Positions 32,576 through 41,053 of a stretch of 64,000 bases of DNA are shown one piece after another. Origin of the DNA: Streptomyces sp. NBC_01341 (GTDB taxonomy: Bacteria > Actinomycetota > Actinomycetes > Streptomycetales > Streptomycetaceae); assembly GCF_035946055.1 (NCBI RefSeq), contig NZ_CP108364.1:2666001-2730000 (forward strand), read 5' to 3'. The notes under the pieces are model-generated. The model saw only the letters and a program-made list of their open reading frames with translations, was not told the DNA's origin and did no database searches. Made by a program: the position numbers and the translations under genes. Positions within the stretch are counted from its first letter, which is position 1, and the number at the start of each line of letters is the position of its first letter.

Positions 32576-33901
32576 TCAACTGCCGGGGAACACCCAGGGG
32601 TTGGGCCGGCACTTGATGCCGTCCAGGTCAAGGGTCTTGGTCTGCTGCTGCATGACGGGCGCGAGGGCCCCCGGAGTGCGGCAGCTCACATGGTTGTGCC
32701 CGAGTCGGTGTCCGACCTCGTGGTTGATCAGCATCTGGCGGTAGGGCAGGAGCTTGTCCGGGCCGAAGGTCGAGGCGCCCTGTGCCCAGCGGTACGCGTT
32801 GATCATCACGCGGTCGGTGGCGGCGGAGTCGCAGGAGACGTTGTCCTCCGTGGTGTCCAGCCCCGACTTCTCGCACCACACGCCCGTGGTTCCCGGACTC
32901 GCGAGGGTGATCACGAAATCGGGTTCGCCCGACGAGATCCGCTCGAAGGTCATGGCGCCGTCGTGCGCCCAGCTCCGGTCGTCGTTCAGCGTCTTCTGCA
33001 CCGCTTCGGCGAACAGCCCGGAGTCGAGACCCAGTCCCTGCTCGACGTCGATCCGGTACCGGTACTTGTGCCCCTTGCCCGGCGCCTTCGCCAGGCCGGG
33101 CACCGCCTCGAACTTCCCCGACGCCTTCAGATCGGGCGCCAGCGGGAAGGGGGTGGCCATCCTCGCGGCGTACGACATGGTCTTGACCTCGGGCCGCCCC
33201 GCCCGAGGCGTCGGCCGGTCCACGGAGCGCGAGGCGTCCTCGGAGTCCTGCCGGTCGACGCCGGCGGACGGCGAGGTACCGCCCTCGGCCCCGGAGCCGT
33301 CGGCGACCTGACCGGCCACCACGACCGCCAGCACGGTGGTCACCGCGGCGGCGGCCACACCGGTGAAGGTGCGGCCCTTGCCGCCCTTGGCCCGCGTGCT
33401 CCCGGCACCCGGAGCGCCGTCCGGTTCGCTGTCGCCCGTCGCGCTCCCGGGCGTGACCTCGGGCGGCGCCGGCGGTGCCGGACGCGAAGGCGTGGTGTCG
33501 AACGCCTCCAGGAACTCCTGGCGCGGGCCCGGTACCAGCGTGGCGTCGCCGGTCCGCCGCGGCTGCGTCCGGCCGGCCGCACGCTGCGCCGCCTGCTGCC
33601 GCGCCACGGCCTGCCGGACGCGGAACGCCTCGTGCGTCGCGGGTCCGGACATCTCCTGCCGCCCGTCGTACGCCGGCTGCTGCCCGGTCCCCCAGCCGCC
33701 ACCCTGCTCACGCTGCTCGGGGTGCCCGCCGCGCACCTGCGGCGCGTCGCGGAACGGGCCGTGCCCGTCCCCCTCGGCAGGGCGGGCGTCACGCCCGCGC
33801 CTGCCCGTACCGGGTCCCGGGACTCCGGAGGCGCGCTCGGCACCGGCGGTCCCGGCGTCGCGGCCCTTGGCCTCGGGGCCCTTTCGACTGTGTCGTCCCA
33901 C
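32576..33901 (-). CDS. DUF3152 membrane-anchored putative zinc protease
   Basis: A 441-residue protein. A long disordered, basic and Gln-rich N-terminus (to about 180) precedes one membrane helix (TFTGVAAAAVTTVLAVVVAGQV), then an extracellular DUF3152 domain. That domain contains INHEVGHRLGHNH, the extended HEXXHXXGXXH zinc site of metzincin-type proteases, plus four cysteines that may form disulfides. It is therefore a likely extracellular metalloprotease, although the family is usually annotated only as DUF3152. Topology N-in/C-out is inferred. The neighbour downstream of the start is an alpha/beta hydrolase on the same strand. Confidence 0.82.
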   Translation of the reverse strand: MGRHSRKGPEAKGRDAGTAGAERASGVPGPGTGRRGRDARPAEGDGHGPFRDAPQVRGGHPEQREQGGGWGTGQQPAYDGRQEMSGPATHEAFRVRQAVARQQAAQRAAGRTQPRRTGDATLVPGPRQEFLEAFDTTPSRPAPPAPPEVTPGSATGDSEPDGAPGAGSTRAKGGKGRTFTGVAAAAVTTVLAVVVAGQVADGSGAEGGTSPSAGVDRQDSEDASRSVDRPTPRAGRPEVKTMSYAARMATPFPLAPDLKASGKFEAVPGLAKAPGKGHKYRYRIDVEQGLGLDSGLFAEAVQKTLNDDRSWAHDGAMTFERISSGEPDFVITLASPGTTGVWCEKSGLDTTEDNVSCDSAATDRVMINAYRWAQGASTFGPDKLLPYRQMLINHEVGHRLGHNHVSCRTPGALAPVMQQQTKTLDLDGIKCRPNPWVFPGS

Positions 33902-33910
33902 GTGCCCGGA

Positions 33911-34876
33911 TCAGCTCCCGCCGCGTTCGTCGAGCAGTTCCCGGAACGCCTGGGCGACCGCCTCCGGGTACTCCATCATGGCCACGTGCCCCGCCTCGGG
34001 CAGTGTCAGCAGGCGCGAGTCACGGAAGGCCGCGGACGCCCTGCGTGCCATCCGGTACGAGACGAGCTGGTCCTTCGAGCCGTACACGAGCAGGGTCGGT
34101 GCGAGCACCCGCTCGGCCTGGCGCCACAGACCGTGCTGTCCACCCAGCGTGTAGGCATCGACGATGCCCCGGGCCGAGCGTGTCATGGCGTCCCAGAAGT
34201 ACGGAAGTTGCAGTCGTCGCTCCATCTCGGCCACCGCGTTGCGGAAGGCCTCGTCGGAGATGCGTGTCGGATCGCCGTAACAGAGTGCCATGGCGCCGCG
34301 GGTCCGCTGCTCTGCGGTCCAGCCACGGGTGAGCCTGGCGAACAGGGAAGCTACGCCGGGCAGTGCGAGCAGTGCCGTGGGGACGGCCGGCCGCTGGACC
34401 CGGATCTCGGGCAGGGCAGGGGAGACCAGGGTGAGGGTGCGCACCAGATCGGGCCGGACGGCCGCGACCCGGGTGGCGACGGCGCCGCCCAGGGAGTTCC
34501 CGAAAAGGTGAACGGGCCCGCGCCCGCCCGCGTCCAGCAGCCGGATCACGGCCCGGGCGTGTCCGGTGACGGAGTAGTTGCCGTCGTCCGGCGGCGGGGA
34601 GTCCCCGAAGCCGGGCAGGTCGACCGCCTCGCTGTCGAGGACATCCGTCAGCAGCGGCATCAGGGCCGACCAGTTCTGGGAGGACCCGCCCAGGCCGTGG
34701 ACGAGGAGCGCGGGGGCCACGCCGGCGGAATCCGCGGGGCGGGCACGGATGGTCAGGGTGAGACCCGGAAGCTCGACGGAGCGCAGCTCCTCGCCCTCCG
34801 TGACCCTCACGGGACTGACCGTGGGCGCCACCGCCGCGGCGGCGGCGCGGGTACCGGGCAGCTCGGTGGGAGACAT
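33911..34876 (-). CDS. Alpha/beta-fold hydrolase
   Basis: A 321-residue hydrolase with oxyanion segment LLVHGLGGSSQNW, nucleophile elbow GNSLGGA (Ser near residue 131), the acid in LLVYGSKDQLV and catalytic His in EAGHVAMME. These are typical of the lipase/esterase/haloperoxidase-like superfamily. No signal peptide; cytosolic. It ends 9 bases before the DUF3152 gene start, so the two are probably one operon. Substrate unknown. Confidence 0.85.
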   Translation of the reverse strand: MSPTELPGTRAAAAAVAPTVSPVRVTEGEELRSVELPGLTLTIRARPADSAGVAPALLVHGLGGSSQNWSALMPLLTDVLDSEAVDLPGFGDSPPPDDGNYSVTGHARAVIRLLDAGGRGPVHLFGNSLGGAVATRVAAVRPDLVRTLTLVSPALPEIRVQRPAVPTALLALPGVASLFARLTRGWTAEQRTRGAMALCYGDPTRISDEAFRNAVAEMERRLQLPYFWDAMTRSARGIVDAYTLGGQHGLWRQAERVLAPTLLVYGSKDQLVSYRMARRASAAFRDSRLLTLPEAGHVAMMEYPEAVAQAFRELLDERGGS

Positions 34877-34988
34877 GCGGCAATGTTACGAGACGATCAC
34901 GCGGTGGTTCATGTGTTCGCCGTCACAGGCCGCATAGCGGCCCGGGAGGGTTGCTCCTAGGCTGCAAGGGAAGGAAGGGAGCCACCCC

Positions 34989-35204
34989 ATGACGGTCGAC
35001 CCGAGCGACCCGGAGACCTTCGAGGACCCCCAGCCGGACGAATCCGACCCGGAAGCACCCGAGGCCGACACCGCCGAACAGCGGGCGCCGGTCGGGCAGG
35101 AAGGCGACGAGCCCCTCACGGGCGTCGACCCGGGAGCGGCGAACGAGGCGGATGCTGCGGAGCAGGCCCGCGTCGTTGCACAGGATGAGGACGATTACCG
35201 GTAG
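34989..35204 (+). CDS. Small acidic hypothetical protein
   Basis: A 71-residue, strongly acidic, Pro/Asp/Glu-rich protein with no predicted fold and no recognised domain. A good ribosome site (GGAAGGGAG, 8 bases before ATG 34989) and codon bias support it as a real gene. It diverges from the alpha/beta hydrolase. Function unknown. Confidence 0.7.
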   Translation: MTVDPSDPETFEDPQPDESDPEAPEADTAEQRAPVGQEGDEPLTGVDPGAANEADAAEQARVVAQDEDDYR

Positions 35205-35372
35205 AACGCACCACTTTGCGCCCTCGACCTGCGCATCTGCGGCTACCGGAGTCGTCCGGTCCGTGAAATTCTGCGTCCGCGCCGCGCACACCGGGGTTAC
35301 TCAAAAGTACGATGTCCCCACGGCGCAGCGTGCACGGTTCGGCTGTGTTCGATCACGAAATTGGGAGGCGGC

Positions 35373-36014
35373 GTGACAGCCATCGAGCAGACAGAGACGG
35401 CGCGCCCGCGGGGCACCCGGCTCCCCCGTCGTGCCCGACGCAATCAGCTGCTGGGCGCCGCGCAGGAGGTCTTCGTCGCGCAGGGCTACCACGCTGCGGC
35501 GATGGACGACATCGCGGAGCGGGCGGGCGTCAGCAAGCCGGTGCTCTACCAGCATTTCCCCGGAAAGCTCGAGCTCTACCTCGCGCTGCTCGACCAGCAC
35601 TGCGAGTCACTCCTGCAGGCGGTCCGCACGGCGCTCGCCTCGACGACGGACAACAAGCTGCGGGTCGAGGCGACCATGGACGCCTACTTCGCGTACGTGG
35701 AGGACGAGGGCGGCGCCTTCCGCCTCGTCTTCGAGTCCGACCTGACGAACGAGCCGGCGGTGCGCGAGCGCGTCGACCGGGTGTCGCTGCAGTGCGCGGA
35801 GGCCATCTCCGACGTCATCGCCGGCGACACGGGTCTGTCCAAGGACGAATCGATGCTGCTGGCGGTGGGGCTCGGCGGGGTCTCCCAGGTCGTGGCGCGC
35901 TACTGGCTCTCCAGCCCGTCCGGAATCCCGCGCGAGTCAGCCGTGCAGCTCCTGACGTCGCTCGCCTGGCGCGGCATCGCCGGTTTCCCCCTGCACGGCG
36001 CCGATCAGCACTGA
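35373..36014 (+). CDS. TetR-family transcriptional regulator
   Basis: A 213-residue regulator. The N-terminal helix-turn-helix (MDDIAERAGVSKPVLYQHF) is a textbook TetR DNA-binding domain. The C-terminal ligand or dimer domain ends near residue 210. The start is taken at GTG 35373, which has GGGAGG four bases upstream; a start 12 bases earlier is possible. It stands alone, with a DUF3107 gene next, so its target is not obvious from context. No operator palindrome was recognised upstream. Confidence 0.9.
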   Translation: MTAIEQTETARPRGTRLPRRARRNQLLGAAQEVFVAQGYHAAAMDDIAERAGVSKPVLYQHFPGKLELYLALLDQHCESLLQAVRTALASTTDNKLRVEATMDAYFAYVEDEGGAFRLVFESDLTNEPAVRERVDRVSLQCAEAISDVIAGDTGLSKDESMLLAVGLGGVSQVVARYWLSSPSGIPRESAVQLLTSLAWRGIAGFPLHGADQH

Positions 36015-36150
36015 AACGGGTCCGGACCGACGGCCGGTGTTCGCTGCCGGCGTTGCCGGTCGACCCGTGGTCCGTCCCTTCACCGGGCTAATGTGTGCTG
36101 CGTACGGCGCGGTCAGACCGCGCGATGACGACCGTCGGAGGGACATAGCC

Positions 36151-36378
36151 GTGGAGGTCAAGATCGGGGTGCAGCACACGCCCCGCGAGATCGTGCTGGA
36201 GAGCGGGCTCACCGCCGAAGAGGTCGAGAGCGCGGTCGCCGAGGCGCTCAACGGCAAGGCGCAGCTGCTCAGCCTCACGGACGACAAGGGCCGCAAGGTC
36301 CTGGTGCCGGCCGACCGGATCGCGTACGTGGAGATCGGCGAGCCCAGCACCCGGCGGGTCGGGTTCGGCGCGCTGTAG
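36151..36378 (+). CDS. DUF3107 small protein
   Basis: A 75-residue protein (MEVKIGVQHTPREIVLESG...) ending in RRVGFGAL, with KVLVPADRIAYVEIG, matching the actinobacterial DUF3107 family. The start is GTG 36151 with GGAGGG 8 bases upstream. The protein is probably a small beta/alpha fold. No biochemical role is known to me. A perfect hairpin terminator follows 20 bases after the stop. Confidence 0.85.
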   Translation: MEVKIGVQHTPREIVLESGLTAEEVESAVAEALNGKAQLLSLTDDKGRKVLVPADRIAYVEIGEPSTRRVGFGAL

Positions 36379-36398
36379 CCGCGCGACGCACGCAGCAG

Positions 36399-36436
36399 AG
36401 GTGGAGGCCCGGCGGATGTCCGCCGGGCCTCCACCT
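36399..36436 (+). terminator. Terminator after DUF3107
   Basis: Perfect 18-bp stem around TG (AGGTGGAGGCCCGGCGGA and complement), followed by CATTTCTC. One of the longest perfect hairpins in the window. Confidence 0.85.
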
Positions 36437-36572
36437 CATTTCTCGCCGGATTCCCTCCGGAGCGTCCCTCGGAGGGGTGCTCCGGATGCGTGTGAGGGTT
36501 GCGTTCCACAGGCCACGGGTAGGACGGCCAAGGACCGACCGACCGCCGCGCCATCAAGCGAGGTGACCTTCT

Positions 36573-36845
36573 GTGTTCTGGGAATCCATCAGCTCCGTCG
36601 TGCTCGGACTCGCCCTGTCCTGGCTCGCGCTGCGCGCACTGCCCGGCCGCCTGCCGTCCCTGCGCGTGGTGTACGTCACGGGCGGGCTCGGTGCCCTGTT
36701 CGGCGCCTATCTGACGCACTCGACGCTGGGCGACGGCCATGTGTTCGCCACGCCGGCCGGCGCCGCGCTGGTGGGGGCGGTGACCCTGTCCCTGCTGATC
36801 CGCCCGCGTGGCAGCCGGCCGGTACGCCCCGTGGCGGCCCAGTAG
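36573..36845 (+). CDS. Small integral membrane protein
   Basis: A 90-residue protein from GTG 36573 (GAGGT about 7 bases upstream) with three hydrophobic helices: FWESISSVVLGLALSWLAL, VYVTGGLGALFGAYLTHS and AALVGAVTLSLLI. It ends in a basic tail. It resembles small stress or transglycosylase-associated membrane proteins only in size and topology. Function unknown. Converges on the ferritin-like gene nine bases away. Confidence 0.75.
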   Translation: MFWESISSVVLGLALSWLALRALPGRLPSLRVVYVTGGLGALFGAYLTHSTLGDGHVFATPAGAALVGAVTLSLLIRPRGSRPVRPVAAQ

Positions 36846-36854
36846 GGCCGCCGC

Positions 36855-37601
36855 TCAGGCCGCGAGGCCGAGGGCGGCCATCCGCTTGGTGTGGGCCTCG
36901 GTGATCCTGGAGAACATCCGGCCGACCTCGGCGAGGTCGAAGCCGTCCGCCACTCCGCCCACGAGCATCGTGGACAGCGCGTCCCGGTCCGCCACGACCC
37001 GCTGCGCCTGCGAGAGCGCCTCGCCCATCAGCCTGCGCGCCCACAGGGCGAGCCTGCCGCCGACCCGGGGCTGCGCCTCGATAGCCGCGCGGACCTTCTC
37101 CACGGCGAAGTTGCCGTGGCCCGTGTCGTCGAGCACGGAGAGGACGAGGGAGCGGGTGTCCGAGTCGAGCCGGGCGGCGATCTCCCGGTAGAAGTCACTG
37201 GCGATCGAGTCGCCGACGTATGCCTTGACCAGGCCTTCCAGCCAGTCCGACGGAGCCGTCTGCCGGTGGAAGTCGTCCAGCGCCTTGGCGAACGGCTCCA
37301 TGGCGGCGGTCGGCTCCTCGTCGATCGCGGTGAGCCGGTCGGTGAGCTGCTCGAAGTGGTGGAACTCGGCGGACGCCATCTTCGCCAGGGCCGCCTTGTC
37401 ACCGAGTGTCGGCGCGAGTTTGGCATCCTCGGCGAGCCGCTCGAAGGCCGCGAGCTCCCCGTAGGCGAGCGCGCCCAGCAGATCCACGACCGCTGCGCGG
37501 TACTGCGGCTCGGCGGAGGCGGTGGCCCAGTCCTGGGCGGCGATCCCGGTTGGTGCGGGCGCTTCTTCGGATGCTTCAGTGGCGTTGTCAGGCGTCTCCA
37601 T
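36855..37601 (-). CDS. Ferritin-like fold protein (MiaE-like hydroxylase family)
   Basis: A 248-residue helical protein with diiron-type ligand positions: GELAAFERLAED, MASAEFHHFEQL (ExxH spacing) and DTGHGNFAVEKV. Actinobacterial members are annotated as ferritin-like fold or tRNA-hydroxylase-like proteins. The reaction is not established for this group. The start is ATG 37601 (METPDN), the first Met after a stretch that reads as non-coding. Diverges from the DEAD-box helicase across a 384-base gap. Confidence 0.8.
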   Translation of the reverse strand: METPDNATEASEEAPAPTGIAAQDWATASAEPQYRAAVVDLLGALAYGELAAFERLAEDAKLAPTLGDKAALAKMASAEFHHFEQLTDRLTAIDEEPTAAMEPFAKALDDFHRQTAPSDWLEGLVKAYVGDSIASDFYREIAARLDSDTRSLVLSVLDDTGHGNFAVEKVRAAIEAQPRVGGRLALWARRLMGEALSQAQRVVADRDALSTMLVGGVADGFDLAEVGRMFSRITEAHTKRMAALGLAA

Positions 37602-37985
37602 GCAGCGCACAATAGCCCGCCCCGACGGGGTCGGACCGGCCCGGTGAGACGGAGACATCACACCGTTCCAATGAATTCGCCCAACACACATGCGCGAATC
37701 CGGGGTACAGTGATATTGCGTTTGCTGAGCATTTTCCTGTGCCAGAAGCGCGACCTTGAATGAGGATGCCCGGTCGGTGGCCCGATCGGCTCCGACCTGA
37801 CAGCCCTCCAGGCGGGGCGTACACCACGTACGACCGCAGAGGAGGGGACCCCTCAGCGGCACGAGCGCTCGAGCGACGGCAGTGGTCCCGCGCCACCCGG
37901 CCCCTCCAAGGCCGGATGACCAACCCCGGCACGGTACGACCCCCAGCGTTCGCCTCGGTCCGCGTCTCACAGAAGAGGCAGCACC
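37602..37985. other. Intergenic region between ferritin-like gene and DEAD-box helicase
   Basis: Divergent 384-base gap. The part near 37665-37765 is clearly less GC-rich than its surroundings and probably holds the promoters. I could not fix a convincing -35/-10 pair. The rest would be a long 5' leader for the helicase mRNA, with several GC-rich potential stems such as GAGGGG/CCCCTC at 37842-37854. No ORF with a ribosome site seen. Confidence 0.5.
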
Positions 37986-40013
37986 CTGACTACGTTCCGC
38001 GACCTCGGAATCCTCACCGAGACTGCCGAAGCCCTCGAAGCTGTCGGCATCATGTCCCCCTTCCCGATCCAGGAGATGACGCTTCCCGTCGCGCTCTCCG
38101 GATCCGACGTCATCGGCCAGGCCAAGACCGGCACCGGCAAGACGCTCGGTTTCGGCCTGCCGCTCCTGGAGCGTGTGACCGTCCCCGCCGACGTCGAGGC
38201 GGGCCGGGCCGCGCCCGACAAGCTGACGGACGCCCCCCAGGCCCTGATCGTCGTCCCCACCCGCGAGCTGTGCCAGCAGGTCACCAACGACCTCCTGACG
38301 GCCGGCAAGGTCCGCAACGTCCGCGTTCTCGCGATCTACGGCGGCCGGGCGTACGAGCCCCAGGTCGAGGCCCTCAAGAAGGGCGTCGACGTGATCGTCG
38401 GCACCCCGGGACGACTGCTCGACCTGGCGGGTCAGCGCAAGCTCGACCTGTCGCACATCCGCGTCCTGGTCCTCGACGAGGCCGACGAGATGCTGGACCT
38501 GGGCTTCCTTCCCGACGTCGAGCGCATCATCACGATGCTGCCGCCCAAGCGCCAGACGATGCTGTTCTCGGCCACCATGCCCGGTGCCGTCATCAGCCTC
38601 GCGCGCCGCTACATGTCGCAGCCGACGCACATCAACGCCACGTCGCCCGACGACGAGGGCACGACCGTCAAGAACACGGCACAGTTCGTCTACCGCGCGC
38701 ACAACATGGACAAGCCGGAGATGGTCTCGCGCATCCTGCAGGCCGAGGGCCGCGGACTGGCGATGATCTTCTGCCGCACGAAGCGGACGGCCGCCGACAT
38801 CGCGGAGCAGCTGGAGAAGCGCGGCTTCGCGTCCGGCGCGGTCCACGGCGACCTCGGCCAGGGTGCCCGCGAGCAGGCGCTGCGCGCCTTCCGCAACGGC
38901 AAGGTGGACGTCCTCGTCTGCACCGACGTCGCCGCGCGCGGTATCGACGTCGAGGGTGTGACCCACGTCATCAACTACCAGTCGCCCGAGGACGAGAAGA
39001 CCTACCTCCACCGCATCGGCCGTACCGGCCGCGCGGGTGCCAAGGGCATCGCGATCACGCTGGTCGACTGGGACGACATCCCGCGCTGGCAGCTGATCAA
39101 CAAGGCGCTGGACCTGAAGTTCCCGGACCCGCCCGAGACGTACTCCACCTCTCCGCACCTGTACGAGGAGCTGGGTATCCCCGCGGGGACCAAGGGTGTC
39201 CTGCCCCGCGCCGACCGGACCCGTGCGGGTCTGCGCGCGGAGGAGATCGAGGACCTCGGCGAGACGGGCGGCCGCGGCCGCAAGTCCGCGGCGACCGCGC
39301 CGGCCGCTCGCGAGGAGCGGGCCCCCCGCACCCCGCGTCAGCGCCGTCGCACGCGTGGCGGCGGCAGCGTCGACGAGAGTGCCGTCTCCGTGCCCGCCCC
39401 GGCGGCCGAGCCGTCCTCCGAGCCGGCCTCCGAGGACGCTGCCGAACCGCGCACCCCGCGTCGCCGGCGCCGTACCCGTGCCGCGGTGGCCGAGAGCATC
39501 GTGGAGGCCGCGGTCGCCGTGACCGGGACTCCGGCCGTCGAGGATGCGCCCGTGGCGGAGAGCGAGCCGGCCGCCGAGGCCAAGCCGCGCCGTCGCCGCG
39601 CGCGTACCGCGGCCTCCCCGGCCGCCGAGCCCGTGGTGGACTTCCAGACCGTGGCCGTCGCGGAACCTGCGGTGGAGCCCGTGGCCACCAAGCCGCGCCG
39701 TCGCACCCGCGTCGTGAAGCCGGCCGACGAGGTCGACTTCCAGATCGCCCCGGTCTCGGAGCCGGTGTCCGAGACCAAGTCGCGTCGCCGGCCCCGTGCC
39801 GCCGCGAAGCCGAAGGCCGACGTGGTGGTCGAGACGGCGTCCGCGCCCGAGGAGGTCGCGGAGACCAAGCCGCGCCGTCGCCGCCCGCGTGCCGCCGAGA
39901 AGGCGACCGCGGCGGTGTCCGAGGCCGTGGTGGACGACGGTGCGGCTCCCGCCAAGCCGCGTCGGCGCCGTGCCCGCGCGACGGCGGCAGCGGCCGAGAC
40001 GACCGAGGGCTGA
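37986..40013 (+). CDS. DEAD-box RNA helicase with Arg-rich repeat tail
   Basis: ATP-dependent RNA helicase of 675 residues if started at CTG 37986 (TTFRDLGILTETAEALEAVG). That codon has AAGAGG 7 bases upstream. It restores the Q-motif Phe and Gln (FPIQEM), which the first ATG (38052) would cut in half. No ATG, GTG or TTG exists in frame nearby upstream. Core motifs: AKTGTGKT, PTRELCQQ, GTPGRLLD, VLDEADEM, SATMP, and HRIGRTGRAG. The last about 230 residues carry seven basic motifs of the type (K/T)PRRRRxR spaced by acidic Ala/Glu/Pro segments, a probable RNA-binding tail. RhlE/CshA-like role in RNA remodelling. Confidence 0.9.
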   Translation: MTTFRDLGILTETAEALEAVGIMSPFPIQEMTLPVALSGSDVIGQAKTGTGKTLGFGLPLLERVTVPADVEAGRAAPDKLTDAPQALIVVPTRELCQQVTNDLLTAGKVRNVRVLAIYGGRAYEPQVEALKKGVDVIVGTPGRLLDLAGQRKLDLSHIRVLVLDEADEMLDLGFLPDVERIITMLPPKRQTMLFSATMPGAVISLARRYMSQPTHINATSPDDEGTTVKNTAQFVYRAHNMDKPEMVSRILQAEGRGLAMIFCRTKRTAADIAEQLEKRGFASGAVHGDLGQGAREQALRAFRNGKVDVLVCTDVAARGIDVEGVTHVINYQSPEDEKTYLHRIGRTGRAGAKGIAITLVDWDDIPRWQLINKALDLKFPDPPETYSTSPHLYEELGIPAGTKGVLPRADRTRAGLRAEEIEDLGETGGRGRKSAATAPAAREERAPRTPRQRRRTRGGGSVDESAVSVPAPAAEPSSEPASEDAAEPRTPRRRRRTRAAVAESIVEAAVAVTGTPAVEDAPVAESEPAAEAKPRRRRARTAASPAAEPVVDFQTVAVAEPAVEPVATKPRRRTRVVKPADEVDFQIAPVSEPVSETKSRRRPRAAAKPKADVVVETASAPEEVAETKPRRRRPRAAEKATAAVSEAVVDDGAAPAKPRRRRARATAAAAETTEG

Positions 40014-40025
40014 CCGGTTCGACGA

Positions 40026-40069
40026 CGTACGGCCCCGGATCCCGCGCCTGCGGGGTCCGGGGCCGTACG
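40026..40069 (+). terminator. Terminator after the DEAD-box helicase
   Basis: Long inverted repeat CGTACGGCCCCGGA ... TCCGGGGCCGTACG with an inner CCCGC/GCGGG, starting 13 bases after the helicase stop. Confidence 0.8.
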
Positions 40070-40116
40070 CGTGCCTGCCCGGGCGCGCTCCGGACTCCGG
40101 CGATAACCTCGGGCCC

Positions 40117-40977
40117 ATGAGCCGGCCGCCCACCTTCACCCCGCCCCCCTGTGCCCGCGCCCGCGTCCTGCGCACCGAGCGCGGGGACTTCGCCGTGCTG
40201 GACGCCGCGCCCCGCGCCGCCGCACACTCCACCGCACTCCTCCTGCCGGGGTACACCGGCAGCAAGGAGGACTTCATCGCACTGCTGGAACCTCTCGCCG
40301 GGGCCGGCTTCCGGGTCCTGACGGTGGACGGCCGGGGACAGTACGAGTCCGAGGGGCCGGACACCCAAGACGCATACGCCCAGGCCGAGTTGGCGCGTGA
40401 TGTGCTGGCCCAGGCAGCCGCCATCAGCAGCCCTCCGCCGCCCGGCGGCATCCACCTGCTGGGGCACTCGCTGGGCGGCCAGATCGCCCGCGCCGCCGTG
40501 CTGCTCGACCCGGCCCCCTTCCGCTCACTCACTCTGATGTCGTCCGGGCCCGCCGAGATCGACCCGACGCAGCAGAAGAAGGCCCGGCTGCTGGGCGACG
40601 CGCTCGGGAGGTGGAGCATGGCGGAGGTGTGGCAGGCGATGCGGGCGCTGGACCCGCCCGAGGACGCGGACACCGGGGACGGCGAGGACCTGCGCATGCG
40701 CTGGATGCGCCACAATCCGGCGCAGCTGATCGCGACGGGCGCCCAGTTGTCGGCCGAACCGGACCGGGTGGCCGAGCTCGCCGCGCTGCGGCTTCCCGTG
40801 CACGTGATCTCCGGCGAGCGTGACGACGTCTGGCCGGTCCCGCTGTTCGACGACATGGCGCGGCGGCTGGGCGCGCGGCGCACGGTGATCGAGGGGGCCG
40901 AGCACTCCCCGAACACGGCCCGTCCGCTGGAGACGGCCGCCGCGCTCGTGTCGTTCTGGAACAGCGTCGGGGCCTGA
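40117..40977 (+). CDS. Alpha/beta hydrolase
   Basis: A 286-residue cytosolic hydrolase from ATG 40117. Motifs: LLLPGYTGSKEDF (oxyanion), GHSLGGQIA (nucleophile Ser near residue 116), VISGERDDVWP (acid) and GAEHSPNTARP (His). General esterase/lipase class; substrate unknown. It lies downstream of the helicase terminator with little space for a separate promoter. Converges on the NYN-domain gene with a strong hairpin between. Confidence 0.85.
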   Translation: MSRPPTFTPPPCARARVLRTERGDFAVLDAAPRAAAHSTALLLPGYTGSKEDFIALLEPLAGAGFRVLTVDGRGQYESEGPDTQDAYAQAELARDVLAQAAAISSPPPPGGIHLLGHSLGGQIARAAVLLDPAPFRSLTLMSSGPAEIDPTQQKKARLLGDALGRWSMAEVWQAMRALDPPEDADTGDGEDLRMRWMRHNPAQLIATGAQLSAEPDRVAELAALRLPVHVISGERDDVWPVPLFDDMARRLGARRTVIEGAEHSPNTARPLETAAALVSFWNSVGA

Positions 40978-41014
40978 TCCACCGCCGCCGGGCGGGAGCC
41001 GTCCGGTGCGGGTT

Positions 41015-41051
41015 CCGGGGCGGGCCGCGGCGCGGTGGCGGCCCGCCCCGG
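41015..41051. terminator. Bidirectional terminator between hydrolase and NYN gene
   Basis: Perfect 14-bp stem (CCGGGGCGGGCCGC and complement) with a 9-base loop, between convergent genes. Confidence 0.75.
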
Positions 41052-41053
41052 TG

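Noticed and set aside
36855..40982. A 1375-codon minus-strand open frame spanning the ferritin-like gene and the whole antisense of the DEAD-box helicase and hydrolase
   Set aside because: Only the last 248 codons match a protein family. The rest is His/Gly/Arg/Leu repeat text produced by the high-GC third-position bias opposite real genes.
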